Made by a program: the position numbers and the translations under genes | In this document: in pieces, positions 16,600 to 25,525 of the stretch | How positions within the stretch are numbered: the first letter of the stretch is position 1 | How the letters are laid out: the number at the start of each line of letters is the position of its first letter | The notes under the pieces: model-generated | Databases searched by the model: none | The model's input: the letters and a program-made list of their open reading frames with translations, nothing else | What the model was told of the DNA's origin: nothing | NCBI GenBank assembly: GCA_017938215.1 | Contig: JAGBBZ010000023.1 | Location: 62,001 to 126,000 of the forward strand | Reading direction: 5' to 3' | Length of the DNA stretch: 64,000 nt | From: Eubacterium sp. | Lineage (GTDB): Bacteria; Bacillota; Clostridia; Lachnospirales; Lachnospiraceae

Positions 16600-18831
16600 A
16601 TGAAGATAACCAAATTTACCAAACAATGGCTAAGTGTCCTTTTATGTCTGGCACTTATCGTTTCCGGAATAACGATACCAGTGAAAACGGTCCAAGCGGA
16701 AGAGACAATTGTAATTGAAAATGTTGTGATTACAAATTTGACTCTACCCGAACCGGATGAGCCTTTTGATACAGAGGCTACTGCTACGACGGAAGGGGTT
16801 CGTAGTAAAGTGGATGTTTCATGGAAGACGCAAGATATCAATGCCCCAACGGGGAGTGCTATCACTAGTTTGCCGGAGGCGACAGGAAATGCGGACTGGG
16901 GTAGTATTTATATTGCTTGCCTGACCTTGGTTCCAGAGGCGGGGTATGAATTTTCCGAAAACGTAATAATAAATAGTGATGATATTGGAATAGACACAAT
17001 CGAAGAAAATGGAGATGGCTCGGTTACAGCATATTCATACCAGTGTTACACAAGAAAAAAACCAATCAAAAACGTCGTAGCACCAAGTGTTCCGAAAACA
17101 TTTGACCGTTATTATGAGTCGGAGGAAGACGTGTTGGCATCTTCTCAATTGGGGGAAACAGTTGTAGCGAAAATCGAAAGTGTTAGTGAATCGGAAACGG
17201 TGGAAATGGCCGTAGAATGGAATGTTGTAAATGAAGAAGGATATTCTGTGGACTACGATCCGACACCGGGAAACGTAAACATTTTTAGCTGGGAAGTGAA
17301 AAATTGGTGGGATTATCCATATCTCTTTGGTGACTCCAAAATGCGTGAAGGAACATTTTCGATTCAAAATAAGGATTATACAGAAGTCGCGATTGAAGCT
17401 TCTGATGTGAGTGTGCCATACAACGCAAAGCCAATGGATGTGTGTCAATATTTTAACATCGATGCCCATGCTGGAAAAGCAACCTATGAGTTGTTGGATA
17501 CGTCTACAGGAATTGGTTCTTTGGATGGAACGAATTTAGTAGTTGACGAAGTGGGAACGTTTGACATCCAAGTAAGGACTGAAAAAAATGGTGTGTATGC
17601 AGCAGGAACGAAAACAATTACCATAACGGTGTTGAAAGGAGAACCATATATTAAGACGACTCCAACCGCAACAATTACATATGGGGAAGAATTGAGCAAC
17701 GACGTCTTGAACGGTGGTGTGGCTCAATGTGGTGAAACAGAGACGTGCCCGATCGAAGGTACGTTTTCGTGGAAAGAATCCGGTGTAAAACCGACGGTAG
17801 CAGATAGCGAAAAAACACTGTATGTGGTTCAGTTTGTTCCGGAGGATGAAACGAATTGGAATGTAGTTGAAATTGAAATCATGGTAACCGTGAATCCGGC
17901 ACAAAACACACCAAATATACCAAGCAAGGAAATGACCGTTTCGTACAGTACAGAGACGGTGGGAGAGATAACATTGCTTGATTGGGTATGGCAGGATGAG
18001 GACAAAACGAAGGTTTTGGAGGAAGGAAAAGTAGTAACGGCAACGGCGGTATACAACGGTGCCGACAAAGGAAACTATGTAACGGAGCAAGTGGAAATTT
18101 CCATTACGCGTGAAGAAGCCCCGGTAATTCCAACATCAGCACCAACGGCGGCACCGACAGTTGCTCCGACAGCGATGCCAACGACACCGCCAGTTATATC
18201 GCAACCATCCTCCACGCCAATTGTGAGTCAGCCAACAGCGATTCCGATTGTCCCACAACCAACGGTGACTCCGGCAGGAGTACAGCCAACGGTGGCACCA
18301 AGTGCCGCGGAACCAACGGTAGCACCAGTGGGAGTACAACCAACGCCGACACCAAGTGCTGAAAATGAAAAAACTGATCCGGTAGGTGCGAAGATTGGCA
18401 CCAAGCTTGTGGCTGGTAGCGGAAGTGGAAAAGCTACCTATAAAGTAACTGCTCGTGGAGAGGTAGAATATGTCGCTCCGTCCAAGAAGACAATTACTGC
18501 GGCCAATATTCCAGCTACCATTAAAATCGATGGTATCACCTACAAGGTGACATCCATTGCCAAAAATGCTTTCAAGGGTTGTAAGAAATTAAAATCCGTA
18601 ACCATTGGAAAAAATGTAAAGAAAATTGCGGCGAAAGCATTTTGGGGATGCAGCGTGTTGAAAAAGCTCACGATTCAATCAACCAAACTCAAGGAAAAGA
18701 ATATTGGTAGCAAGGCATTTGGTAAAACACGAAAGAAGATGATTGTGAAGGTGCCAAAAAAGCAGTTCAAGACATACAAGAAAATGCTTCTTAAACGTGG
18801 GGTAAGTAAAGGAGCAAAGTTTAAGAAGTAG
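16600..18831 (+). CDS. Exported surface protein with Ig-like modules and BspA-type leucine-rich repeats
   Basis: The ATG at 16600 lies after AAAGGAGG and opens a signal peptide (KQWLSVLLCLALIVSGITIP, cleavage near VQA). Residues about 35-530 are beta-sandwich modules, including YTEVAIEASDVSVPYNAKPM and MBG-like ITYGEELSNDVLNGG. A 90-residue Pro/Thr/Val linker with repeated QPTVAP-like units follows. The C-terminal 130 residues are LRR_5/BspA-like: YKVTSIAKNAFKGCKKLKSV, TIGKNVKKIAAKAFWGCSVL, then KKLTIQSTKLKEKNIGSKAF. The end is Lys-rich. Such proteins bind surfaces or host ligands; ligand unknown. The upstream extension of the frame to 16462 is not translated, because it lacks a ribosome binding site. 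Confidence 0.8.
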   Translation: MKITKFTKQWLSVLLCLALIVSGITIPVKTVQAEETIVIENVVITNLTLPEPDEPFDTEATATTEGVRSKVDVSWKTQDINAPTGSAITSLPEATGNADWGSIYIACLTLVPEAGYEFSENVIINSDDIGIDTIEENGDGSVTAYSYQCYTRKKPIKNVVAPSVPKTFDRYYESEEDVLASSQLGETVVAKIESVSESETVEMAVEWNVVNEEGYSVDYDPTPGNVNIFSWEVKNWWDYPYLFGDSKMREGTFSIQNKDYTEVAIEASDVSVPYNAKPMDVCQYFNIDAHAGKATYELLDTSTGIGSLDGTNLVVDEVGTFDIQVRTEKNGVYAAGTKTITITVLKGEPYIKTTPTATITYGEELSNDVLNGGVAQCGETETCPIEGTFSWKESGVKPTVADSEKTLYVVQFVPEDETNWNVVEIEIMVTVNPAQNTPNIPSKEMTVSYSTETVGEITLLDWVWQDEDKTKVLEEGKVVTATAVYNGADKGNYVTEQVEISITREEAPVIPTSAPTAAPTVAPTAMPTTPPVISQPSSTPIVSQPTAIPIVPQPTVTPAGVQPTVAPSAAEPTVAPVGVQPTPTPSAENEKTDPVGAKIGTKLVAGSGSGKATYKVTARGEVEYVAPSKKTITAANIPATIKIDGITYKVTSIAKNAFKGCKKLKSVTIGKNVKKIAAKAFWGCSVLKKLTIQSTKLKEKNIGSKAFGKTRKKMIVKVPKKQFKTYKKMLLKRGVSKGAKFKK

Positions 18832-18847
18832 TAAAAGACTTTTTTCC

Positions 18848-18876
18848 TTGACATTAGCTCTAAAATTCTCTATTAT
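18848..18876 (+). promoter_or_regulatory. Sigma-A promoter of the valS T-box leader
   Basis: TTGACA (18848-18853), 17 bases, TATTAT (18871-18876). Transcription would begin near 18884, just before stem I of the T-box. Confidence 0.8.
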
Positions 18877-18883
18877 TAGAGTT

Positions 18884-19180
18884 GTATAAATGCTTTGACG
18901 AAGAGGAGTACATGATGTAACCCCAAAAGAGAGGATGTTCATCGGCTGAAAGACATCTGGGTAGTGCATGGTGGAAGGTAGCTTCTGAGCAGGATTTCTG
19001 AACAGCAGGTGCTTATTAGGAAATGACGGTTCGCCCCGTTATCGGCTAAAATGAGGAATAAAAGATTACTTTTATTTGAAATAAGGTGGTACCGCGACGT
19101 AAGTTCGCCCTTATCGATGGGTTGGTACCGATATAGATGCGACGTTAGGAGCCTCGGACTGGTAACAGCCCGGGGCTCTC
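18884..19180 (+). promoter_or_regulatory. T-box riboswitch, valine specifier
   Basis: A tRNA-sensing leader of about 300 bases upstream of valS. The T-box sequence GGTGGTACCGCG is at 19085-19096. Stem I starts with GAAG (18900-18903), followed by AGGAGTA, which carries the conserved AGUA bulge motif. GAAG pairs with CTTC (18982-18985), and the bases just before that are GGTAG. The specifier is therefore read as GTA at 18978-18980, a valine codon, matching the downstream gene. Uncharged tRNA-Val would stabilise the antiterminator and allow valS transcription. Confidence 0.9.
19149..19178 (+). terminator. T-box regulated terminator
   Basis: GAGCCTCGG pairs with CCGGGGCTC (one G-U pair) and is followed by TCTCTATG. 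It is the alternative to the antiterminator. Confidence 0.75.
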
Positions 19181-19193
19181 TCTATGAGTAGCC

Positions 19194-19217
19194 AGCCATA
19201 GCGAACGGTGTTCGCAT
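19194..19217 (+). repeat. 24-base repeat, copy 1
   Basis: AGCCATA followed by GCGAACGGTGTTCGCAT. GCGAAC/GTTCGC forms a 6-bp mini hairpin. The same 24 bases, with one loop difference, occur at 25610-25633. Confidence 0.7.
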
Positions 19218-19242
19218 AAAAATGAAAGAAAGGAAGAAAACA

Positions 19243-21891
19243 ATGAAAAAAGAATTGGAAAAAAATTATGACCCAAAAGACATTGAAGACCGTCTTTATA
19301 CGAAATGGGTGAGCAAAAAGTATTTTCATGCAGAAGTAAATCCGGATAAGAAACCATATACCATCGTGATTCCACCACCAAACATCACAGGTCAGCTTCA
19401 CATGGGACATGCACTGGATAACACGTTACAGGACATTATTATTCGATTTAAGAGAATGCAGGGGTTTGAGGCTCTTTGGCTTCCGGGAACGGACCATGCC
19501 TCCATCGCCACCGAGGCGAAGATTGTAGAGGCCATGAAGGAAGAAGGCATCTCCAAAGAAGACATCGGACGTGAGAAATTCTTGGAGCGTGCTTGGGATT
19601 GGAAAAAGCAGTACGGCGGACGCATCGTATCCCAGTTGAAGAAAATGGGATCTTCCTGTGATTGGGACAGAGAGCGTTTTACTATGGATGAAGGATGCAA
19701 CAAAGCGGTAAAAGAAGTATTTGTAAAACTTTATGATAAGGGTCTGATTTACCGTGGTGAGCGTATCATCAACTGGTGTCCGACTTGTTTGACATCCATT
19801 TCGGATGCAGAAGTAGAGTATGAAGATCAGAAAGGACATTTCTGGCATCTTCGTTATCCATTTGCCGATGGAGGCGGTTACATCAACTTGGCAACCACTC
19901 GTCCAGAGACACTTTTGGGTGATACGGCAGTAGCAGTAAATCCAAACGACGAGAGATATAAAGATATGGTTGGAAAAATGTTGGTTCTTCCAATCGTACA
20001 TCGCGAAATTCCGGTGGTTGCGGATGACTATGTAGATATGGAATTTGGAACCGGTGTTGTTAAAATTACACCAGCTCATGACCCGAACGACTTTGAAGTA
20101 GGACTTCGTCATGATCTTCCTATTATAAATGTAATGACAGACGATGCGAAGATCGTAGAGGATTATCCGCAGTATGCCGGCATGGATCGCTATGAGGCCA
20201 GAGAGGCAATTGTCAAAGACTTGGAGGCTGAAGGGGCACTTGTAAAGGTAGAGGATCATGATCATAACGTAGGAACGTGTTATCGTTGTGGAACAACCGT
20301 AGAGCCACGTGTAAGTAAACAGTGGTTTGTAAAAATGAAGCCACTTGCTGGTCCTGCCATCGATGCAGTTAAGAAGGGCGAGACAAAATTTGTTCCGGAC
20401 CATTTTAATAAAACATATTTCCATTGGTTGGAGAACATTCGTGACTGGTGTATTTCCAGACAGCTTTGGTGGGGACATCAGATCCCAGCTTTCTACTGCG
20501 ATGACTGTGGTGAATTGGTAGTTACCAAAGAAAATACATGCACTTGTCCGAAATGTGGAAAAGAGATGCGTCAGGATCCGGACACATTGGATACATGGTT
20601 CAGTTCCGCATTGTGGCCATTCTCCACGCTTGGTTGGCCAGATGAGACAGAAGAAATGAAATATTTCTACCCAACCAATACATTGGTTACCGGATATGAT
20701 ATCATCCCATTCTGGGTAATGCGAATGATGTTCAGTGGTATCGAGCAGACGGGACAGGTGCCATTTGACACCGTACTCATTCACGGTCTCGTTCGTGATT
20801 CTCAGGGACGAAAGATGAGTAAATCTCTTGGAAATGGTATCGATCCATTGGAAGTTATTGATAAATATGGTGCGGATGCATTGCGTCTCACATTGGTTAC
20901 CGGAAATGCACCGGGTAACGATATGCGTTTCTACTGGGAGCGTGTAGAGGCAAGCCGTAACTTTGCCAATAAAGTATGGAATGCGTCACGATTCATCATG
21001 ATGAACTTTGCACAAAACGAAGAGTTGATCAATAAAGAAGTGGATCCATCCCAGTTTACACAGGCAGATAAATGGATTTTGGCAAAATGCAATCAGTTAG
21101 CAAAGGATGTTACTGGTTTGATGGAGACCTTTGACCTTGGTATCGCGGTACAGAAGATTTACGACTTTATCTGGGAAGAGTTCTGCGATTGGTACATCGA
21201 GATGGTAAAACCCCGTTTGTACAACGAAGAGGACGAGACAAAGGCAGCCGCTCTTTATACATTGAAGACGGTGCTTATCGATGCATTGAAACTTCTTCAC
21301 CCATACATGCCATTTATCACAGAGGAAATTTATTGTACTTTGGTTGGCGATGAGGATGCGTCCATTATGATCGCAGATTGGCCAGTATACGATGAGTCGA
21401 AGAACTACGCTGCGGATATGGATGCGGTAGAGCGTATCAAAGAGGCCGTAAAGGGCATTCGAAATGTACGTGGTGAGATGAATGTGCCACCAAGCAAAAA
21501 GGCAAAAGTGATCGTTGTGACAGAGGATGCAGATGTAAAAGCAATCTTTGAAAGCAACAAGGTATTCTTCGCGACTCTCGGATTTGCCAGCGAGATAGTG
21601 ATTCAGAGCGACAAGACGGGGATCGAGCAGGATGCGGTATCTGTAGTGATTGACAAGGGTACGATTTACATGCCATTTGCAGAGCTTGTAGATGTAGCGA
21701 AGGAGATTGAGCGTCTCCAGAAGGAAGAGAAGAAACTCATGGGCGAGTTGAAACGTTCGGAAGGGATGCTTGGTAATCCAAACTTTGTCAACAAAGCACC
21801 GGCACAGAAGATTGAAGAAGAAAAAGCGAAGTTGGAAAAATATCAGAGCATGATGGCTCAGGTAAAAGAACGACTGGCGCAATTGCAGTAA
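19243..21891 (+). CDS. valS: Valyl-tRNA synthetase
   Basis: Class I aminoacyl-tRNA synthetase charging tRNA-Val. Signatures: PPPNITGQLHMGHALD (HIGH variant), LATTRPETLLGDTAV in the CP1 editing domain, and KMSKS in GRKMSKSLGNGIDP. Two Cys clusters (CYRCG and CDDCGELVV...CTCPKCG) are probable zinc sites of the connective peptide. IRNVRGEMNVPPSKKAK and a C-terminal coiled coil (IERLQKEEKKLMGELKRSE) are typical of ValRS. The ATG at 19243 is preferred because AGAAAGGA lies 8 bases upstream; the ATG at 19222 has no good site. 882 residues. Controlled by the upstream T-box. Confidence 0.97.
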   Translation: MKKELEKNYDPKDIEDRLYTKWVSKKYFHAEVNPDKKPYTIVIPPPNITGQLHMGHALDNTLQDIIIRFKRMQGFEALWLPGTDHASIATEAKIVEAMKEEGISKEDIGREKFLERAWDWKKQYGGRIVSQLKKMGSSCDWDRERFTMDEGCNKAVKEVFVKLYDKGLIYRGERIINWCPTCLTSISDAEVEYEDQKGHFWHLRYPFADGGGYINLATTRPETLLGDTAVAVNPNDERYKDMVGKMLVLPIVHREIPVVADDYVDMEFGTGVVKITPAHDPNDFEVGLRHDLPIINVMTDDAKIVEDYPQYAGMDRYEAREAIVKDLEAEGALVKVEDHDHNVGTCYRCGTTVEPRVSKQWFVKMKPLAGPAIDAVKKGETKFVPDHFNKTYFHWLENIRDWCISRQLWWGHQIPAFYCDDCGELVVTKENTCTCPKCGKEMRQDPDTLDTWFSSALWPFSTLGWPDETEEMKYFYPTNTLVTGYDIIPFWVMRMMFSGIEQTGQVPFDTVLIHGLVRDSQGRKMSKSLGNGIDPLEVIDKYGADALRLTLVTGNAPGNDMRFYWERVEASRNFANKVWNASRFIMMNFAQNEELINKEVDPSQFTQADKWILAKCNQLAKDVTGLMETFDLGIAVQKIYDFIWEEFCDWYIEMVKPRLYNEEDETKAAALYTLKTVLIDALKLLHPYMPFITEEIYCTLVGDEDASIMIADWPVYDESKNYAADMDAVERIKEAVKGIRNVRGEMNVPPSKKAKVIVVTEDADVKAIFESNKVFFATLGFASEIVIQSDKTGIEQDAVSVVIDKGTIYMPFAELVDVAKEIERLQKEEKKLMGELKRSEGMLGNPNFVNKAPAQKIEEEKAKLEKYQSMMAQVKERLAQLQ

Positions 21892-21911
21892 GAAAATAAA
21901 AGACTAAGAAT

Positions 21912-21952
21912 GTCCCCTTTTGCACAGGTTATGTGTGGGAGGGGACTTTCTT
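21912..21952 (+). terminator. Rho-independent terminator after valS
   Basis: GTCCCCT pairs with AGGGGAC, with an inner GCACA/TGTGT helix, followed by TTTCTTTG. Confidence 0.8.
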
Positions 21953-22066
21953 TGTCAAATAATGCGAATTTTTTTCTGAAAAAGAACGGTTTCCCTCTTG
22001 CAATTTTGTGCGAAAATCGGTATCATGTTTCATAGGGTATTAACGAATAGAGAAAAGAGGTAAGAC

Positions 22067-22210
22067 ATGATTAATTTCGAAGAAGAATTGAATAAATATG
22101 AACCAAGTTTGGATGTAGAACAGGTAGAAAATGTAGTGAATAATAATAACTTGACGGATGTGACAGACATCGTTAGAGAATTGATAACAGAAGCGAAAGG
22201 TACGTTGTAA
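22067..22210 (+). CDS. Small acidic protein of 47 residues, unknown function
   Basis: A short ORF with AAAGAGG six bases before the ATG: MINFEEELNKYEPSLDVEQV, then ENVVNNNNLTDVTDIVRELI, ending TEAKGTL. It is rich in Asp/Glu/Asn and predicted helical, with no membrane segment. It ends 24 bases before the TPR gene and is probably co-transcribed with it. The good ribosome binding site and coherent composition support real coding. I do not recognise a family. Confidence 0.65.
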   Translation: MINFEEELNKYEPSLDVEQVENVVNNNNLTDVTDIVRELITEAKGTL

Positions 22211-22234
22211 TATAGTTGGAGGAACAAGAATAAA

Positions 22235-23635
22235 ATGAGATGTCCAAGATGTGATGCAAAAGTAAATGATGAACATGAAGTGTGCAGATTTTGCGGTCAG
22301 AACCTGGCGATCCTATACCATGTGAGAAGAATTTCCAACGCATATTACAATATGGGACTTGAGAAGGCGCAGGTTCGTGATTTGTCAGGCGCTATTCTGG
22401 TTTTGAAAAAAAGTTTGCAGTATGATAAAGCAAATACCAATGCTCGTAATCTTTTGGGGCTTGTGTATTATGAAATGGGTGAGACAGTGGCTGCTTTGAA
22501 TGAATGGCTGATCAGTAGTCATTTTCAACCAGAGGAAAATCGTGCCACGCACTATTTGAACGTGCTTCAGAAGAATCAGACAGCGCTGGGAGCTGTGAAT
22601 CAGACGATTAAGAAGTACAATTCAGCCTTGAATGCGGCGAAAACGGGAAATGAGGATTTGGCAATCATACAGTTAAAAAAAGTGGTGAGTCTAAATCCGA
22701 AATTTGTACGAGCGCACCAGTTATTGGCGCTGTTGTATATGAAAGCAAAAGAGTACCCGAAGGCGGCGAAGTGCTTGAAACGTGCACGTCGTATTGACTT
22801 TAATAATACCACAACGTTGCGCTATATGCAGGAAATCGGTGACAAATTTAGCGATACAGCCAAAAGTCGTGAGAATATGACGAAAACATATCAGCAACAA
22901 GCGAAGAAGGATCCATTGGCAAATGTACGACCGGTTGGTACGTATAAAGAGGAAAAACGTCAGTGGATGCCGGCGATTCAGGTGATTATTGGTGTAATCA
23001 TCGGTTTGGTTGTGAGTCTTGTGCTGATTTATCCGACGATGAAGGGCAATAATCTTGGAAATAATTCCAGTGGAATTGTGGATAGCAAGCAGGAAGTGTC
23101 TGTGAAAGAGGCGCAGATTTCCGGTCTTGAGAAGGAAAAAGAAGCGTTGCAAGGTCAAGTTGCTGAATTACAGAAGAAGATTGAGAACAAGCAGATTGCC
23201 AATGCGAAAAAATTAGAGATGGCTAATCATCTTCTTTTGGCAGTGAAGTATTACAATGATGGAGATCAACTTTTGGCTGCCTCCACAGTCAGTCAGTACA
23301 AGGAATCCGACTTCGATTCTGCAGAAGCCAAGGCATTGTATCAAATGGTTTCTAAGGAACTTACCGAGAAAGATGTGCAGAAGCTTTTTGAAGATGGTCG
23401 AGATGAATTCAATTCCGGCAACTACGATGAGGCAGAGCGTCTGTTGACCCAGGTGCTTTCCATTCAGCCGGAGAATCAAGATGCGTTGTATTTTATGGGA
23501 CGTGTATATCATCAGCGTGGAAAGAAGAAAAAGGCACAAAAGTACTATGAGCAAGTGCTTGCGGTGGATGATACAACGAGTAGAGCCAGTGAGGCGAGAA
23601 GTCGTCTGAATCAGCTTGGTGTCAGTGTAGAATAG
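22235..23635 (+). CDS. Zinc-ribbon, TPR and transmembrane protein
   Basis: The N-terminus is a zinc ribbon, MRCPRCDAKVNDEHEVCRFCG. TPR-like helices fill residues about 30-215 (ARNLLGLVYYEMGETVAALNEW, VRAHQLLALLYMKAKEYPKA). One transmembrane helix lies near 248-272 (IQVIIGVIIGLVVSLVLIYP), followed by a coiled coil (ISGLEKEKEALQGQVAELQK). More TPRs at the C-terminus have the form QDALYFMGRVYHQRGKKKKA. The topology implies cytoplasmic and external TPR domains, suited to scaffold envelope complexes. Function unknown. TTGGAGGA precedes the ATG. Confidence 0.8.
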   Translation: MRCPRCDAKVNDEHEVCRFCGQNLAILYHVRRISNAYYNMGLEKAQVRDLSGAILVLKKSLQYDKANTNARNLLGLVYYEMGETVAALNEWLISSHFQPEENRATHYLNVLQKNQTALGAVNQTIKKYNSALNAAKTGNEDLAIIQLKKVVSLNPKFVRAHQLLALLYMKAKEYPKAAKCLKRARRIDFNNTTTLRYMQEIGDKFSDTAKSRENMTKTYQQQAKKDPLANVRPVGTYKEEKRQWMPAIQVIIGVIIGLVVSLVLIYPTMKGNNLGNNSSGIVDSKQEVSVKEAQISGLEKEKEALQGQVAELQKKIENKQIANAKKLEMANHLLLAVKYYNDGDQLLAASTVSQYKESDFDSAEAKALYQMVSKELTEKDVQKLFEDGRDEFNSGNYDEAERLLTQVLSIQPENQDALYFMGRVYHQRGKKKKAQKYYEQVLAVDDTTSRASEARSRLNQLGVSVE

Positions 23636-23663
23636 AAAACATAAGAAAAATAAATGATAGGAG

Positions 23664-23713
23664 CCACGAAAGAATGACAGACATGAAAGTGTTTGCGTCT
23701 TTCGTGGTTTTTT
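23664..23713 (+). terminator. Rho-independent terminator after the TPR gene
   Basis: CCACGAAAGA pairs with TCTTTCGTGG and is followed by TTTTTTAC. A second perfect hairpin, CTTTATAGGA/TCCTATAAAG, lies at 23715-23741. Confidence 0.85.
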
Positions 23714-23840
23714 ACTTTATAGGAAAGTTCGTCCTATAAAGCAAAAAACGCTCCGCTTAGGATGCGTAGCTCTCGATGACGAGTTGCAAAAGAAACGAGG
23801 AATACGCAAAGTTTACAAAAAAATAGAAAGGAAGTTAGGT

Positions 23841-24155
23841 ATGGATAATTTTTCATTGGAAAGAAATGGTGCAAATTTGATCTTGCACATTAGTGAGGAG
23901 CTGGATCATCATGCAGCAGCGCAAATCAGTAAGACAGTGGATGTGATGATCGAGAAAGGAAGTGTAAAGAACATTGTGTTTGATTTTAAAGGAATGACTT
24001 TTATGGATAGTTCTGGAATCGGCATGGTAATGGGGCGTTACAAGAAAATGAATTACTGTGGTGGAAATGTGTACGTCACAGGGGTTGGCGCTGGTGTGGA
24101 TCGGATTTTTTCAATGTCCGGCTTATATAAAATCATTCAGAAAGTTGAGGCTTAG
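23841..24155 (+). CDS. spoIIAA: Anti-sigma F factor antagonist
   Basis: A STAS-domain protein of 104 residues that releases sigma-F when unphosphorylated. The phosphorylation site is Ser58 in FMDSSGIGMVMGRYK, the same number as in Bacillus SpoIIAA. The ATG at 23841 follows AGAAAGGAAG. The in-frame upstream TTG at 23784 lacks support. First gene of the spoIIA operon, 6 bases from spoIIAB. Confidence 0.95.
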   Translation: MDNFSLERNGANLILHISEELDHHAAAQISKTVDVMIEKGSVKNIVFDFKGMTFMDSSGIGMVMGRYKKMNYCGGNVYVTGVGAGVDRIFSMSGLYKIIQKVEA

Positions 24156-24161
24156 GGAAAT

Positions 24162-24602
24162 ATGAGTACATATAATGAAATGAAACTAGAATTTACAAGT
24201 AATTCGGAGAATGAAAGTTTTGCGCGAATGGTGGTAAGTGCATTTGTAGCACGATTGGATCCTACATTGGAAGAGTTGTCGGATGTCAAGACAGCAGTTT
24301 CGGAAGCGGTGACCAATGCCATCATCCACGGATACGAAAAGCAACAGGGAATGGTAAAGATTGCTGGGAGAATTGAAGATAATACGGTATATTTAGAAAT
24401 CGCAGATGAGGGAGAAGGGATTTCGGATATTTCCAAAGCCATGGAGCCGTTGTATACCTCTAAGCCGGAACTGGATCGCTCCGGAATGGGATTTGCATTT
24501 ATGGAAGCTTTCATGGATGAACTACATGTGGAATCCGAACCGGGAAAAGGTACTCGAGTAAGAATGAAAAAAGTGATTTATAGCGCAATGAAAATATCAT
24601 AG
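24162..24602 (+). CDS. spoIIAB: Anti-sigma F factor, serine kinase
   Basis: A GHKL-type kinase that binds sigma-F and phosphorylates SpoIIAA in the forespore switch. The N box is [19 protein letters not shown], the G1 box [10 protein letters not shown], and the G2 region [18 protein letters not shown]. 146 residues, the family length. Its ribosome binding site overlaps the spoIIAA stop codon, which suggests coupled translation. Confidence 0.96.
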   Translation: MSTYNEMKLEFTSNSENESFARMVVSAFVARLDPTLEELSDVKTAVSEAVTNAIIHGYEKQQGMVKIAGRIEDNTVYLEIADEGEGISDISKAMEPLYTSKPELDRSGMGFAFMEAFMDELHVESEPGKGTRVRMKKVIYSAMKIS

Positions 24603-24616
24603 AAGGGATCTTGTCA

Positions 24617-25336
24617 ATGGAAACCATAGAATTGATTCAATTGGCACAAGCAGGGGATAAATTGGCACGAGACCAAGTGATACAAAACAATATGGGATTG
24701 GTCTATAGCATTGTAAGTCGCTATGTGGGGCGAGGGTACGACGGAGAAGAGTTGAGCCAGATTGGCGCCATTGGTCTCATTAAAGCAGTGGACAAGTTTG
24801 ACACTAGCTTTGATGTTCGGTTTAGTACGTATGCAGTACCGATGATCAGTGGAGAAATCAAACGTTTTTTGCGAGATGATGGAATGGTAAAGGTAAGCCG
24901 GAGTATCAAAGAAAATGGGTGGAAGATCAAGCGAGCGGTGGAGAAACTGTCACAGCAATTGGATCGGGAACCATCCATTGAAGAATTGGCGGCAGCAACG
25001 GAAATCGCTATGGAAGATATCGTTATCGCCTTGGAAGCAAATTCGGAAGTGGAATCGTTGCATCGAACGGTAAGCTTTGCGGATGGGAAAGAAGTGGCGT
25101 TGGAAGAAAAAATACCGGAAAAGACCGATTGGAACGAAAACTTGTTGAATCGAATGATGATCGAGCAACTGATGGTCTTTTTGGATGAAAAGGAGAAAAA
25201 ATTGATTCATATGAGATATTATGAAGAGAAGACACAGCGGGAAATTGCGGAGATTTTGGGCATTAGTCAGGTGCAGGTGAGTCGATTGGAAAAAAGAATC
25301 TTGGAGAACATGCGAAAAAAAATAAATAAAATTTAA
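24617..25336 (+). CDS. sigF: RNA polymerase sigma-F factor (early forespore)
   Basis: Sigma-70 family of sporulation type. Region 2: DQVIQNNMGLVYSIVSRYVG, ELSQIGAIGLIKAVDKFD and RFSTYAVPMISGEIKRFLRDD. Region 3 includes VSRSIKENGWKIKRAVEKLSQQ. Region 4: YYEEKTQREIAEILGISQVQVSRLEKRI. The ATG at 24617 is 8 bases after AGAAGGGA; the TTG at 24611 is too close. 239 residues. It completes the spoIIAA-spoIIAB-sigF operon and implies a spore-forming lineage. Confidence 0.95.
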   Translation: METIELIQLAQAGDKLARDQVIQNNMGLVYSIVSRYVGRGYDGEELSQIGAIGLIKAVDKFDTSFDVRFSTYAVPMISGEIKRFLRDDGMVKVSRSIKENGWKIKRAVEKLSQQLDREPSIEELAAATEIAMEDIVIALEANSEVESLHRTVSFADGKEVALEEKIPEKTDWNENLLNRMMIEQLMVFLDEKEKKLIHMRYYEEKTQREIAEILGISQVQVSRLEKRILENMRKKINKI

Positions 25337-25344
25337 AAATAATA

Positions 25345-25373
25345 TTGACAAACGGACAACGTTATGATAAGAT
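25345..25373 (+). promoter_or_regulatory. Promoter of the tRNA-Arg gene
   Basis: TTGACA (25345-25350), 17 bases, TAAGAT (25368-25373), 30 bases before the tRNA. Confidence 0.7.
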
Positions 25374-25402
25374 AGGTTTTGCGTGTTGAGAGACACACAG
25401 AT

Positions 25403-25476
25403 GTGGGTTTAGCTCAGCTGGATAGAGCGTTTGGCTACGGACCAAAAGGTCGGGGGTTCGAATCCTCTAACCCACA
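25403..25476 (+). tRNA. tRNA-Arg (anticodon ACG)
   Basis: Acceptor GTGGGTT pairs with AACCCAC (25469-25475), with discriminator A. D arm GCTC...GAGC. Anticodon stem TTTGG/CCAAA encloses the loop CTACGGA, so the anticodon is ACG (wobble inosine expected). T arm GGGGG-TTCGAAT-CCTCT has two G-U pairs. CCA is not encoded. Confidence 0.95.
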
Positions 25477-25487
25477 GGTGAATGGAA

Positions 25488-25517
25488 AGAGTTCTACTGA
25501 AAAGTAGAACTCTTTTT
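25488..25517 (+). terminator. Rho-independent terminator after tRNA-Arg
   Basis: AGAGTTCTACT and AGTAGAACTCT form a perfect 11-bp stem with a GAAA loop, followed by TTTTTG. Confidence 0.95.
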
Positions 25518-25525
25518 GCGCGTAA

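Noticed and set aside
18136..18339. Minus-strand ORF rich in Trp, Arg and Cys in the Pro/Thr linker of the BspA-like gene
   Set aside because: It is the complement of the repeated CCAACGGT-type linker codons.
19426..20784. A 452-residue ORF on the minus strand inside valS
   Set aside because: Long only because of the codon bias of valS; composition is rich in Cys, His and Trp with no recognisable motif and no ribosome binding site.
23742..23840. Sigma-H promoter before spoIIAA
   Set aside because: AGGATGC and GAGGAATAC are suggestive, but no pair has the right spacing.
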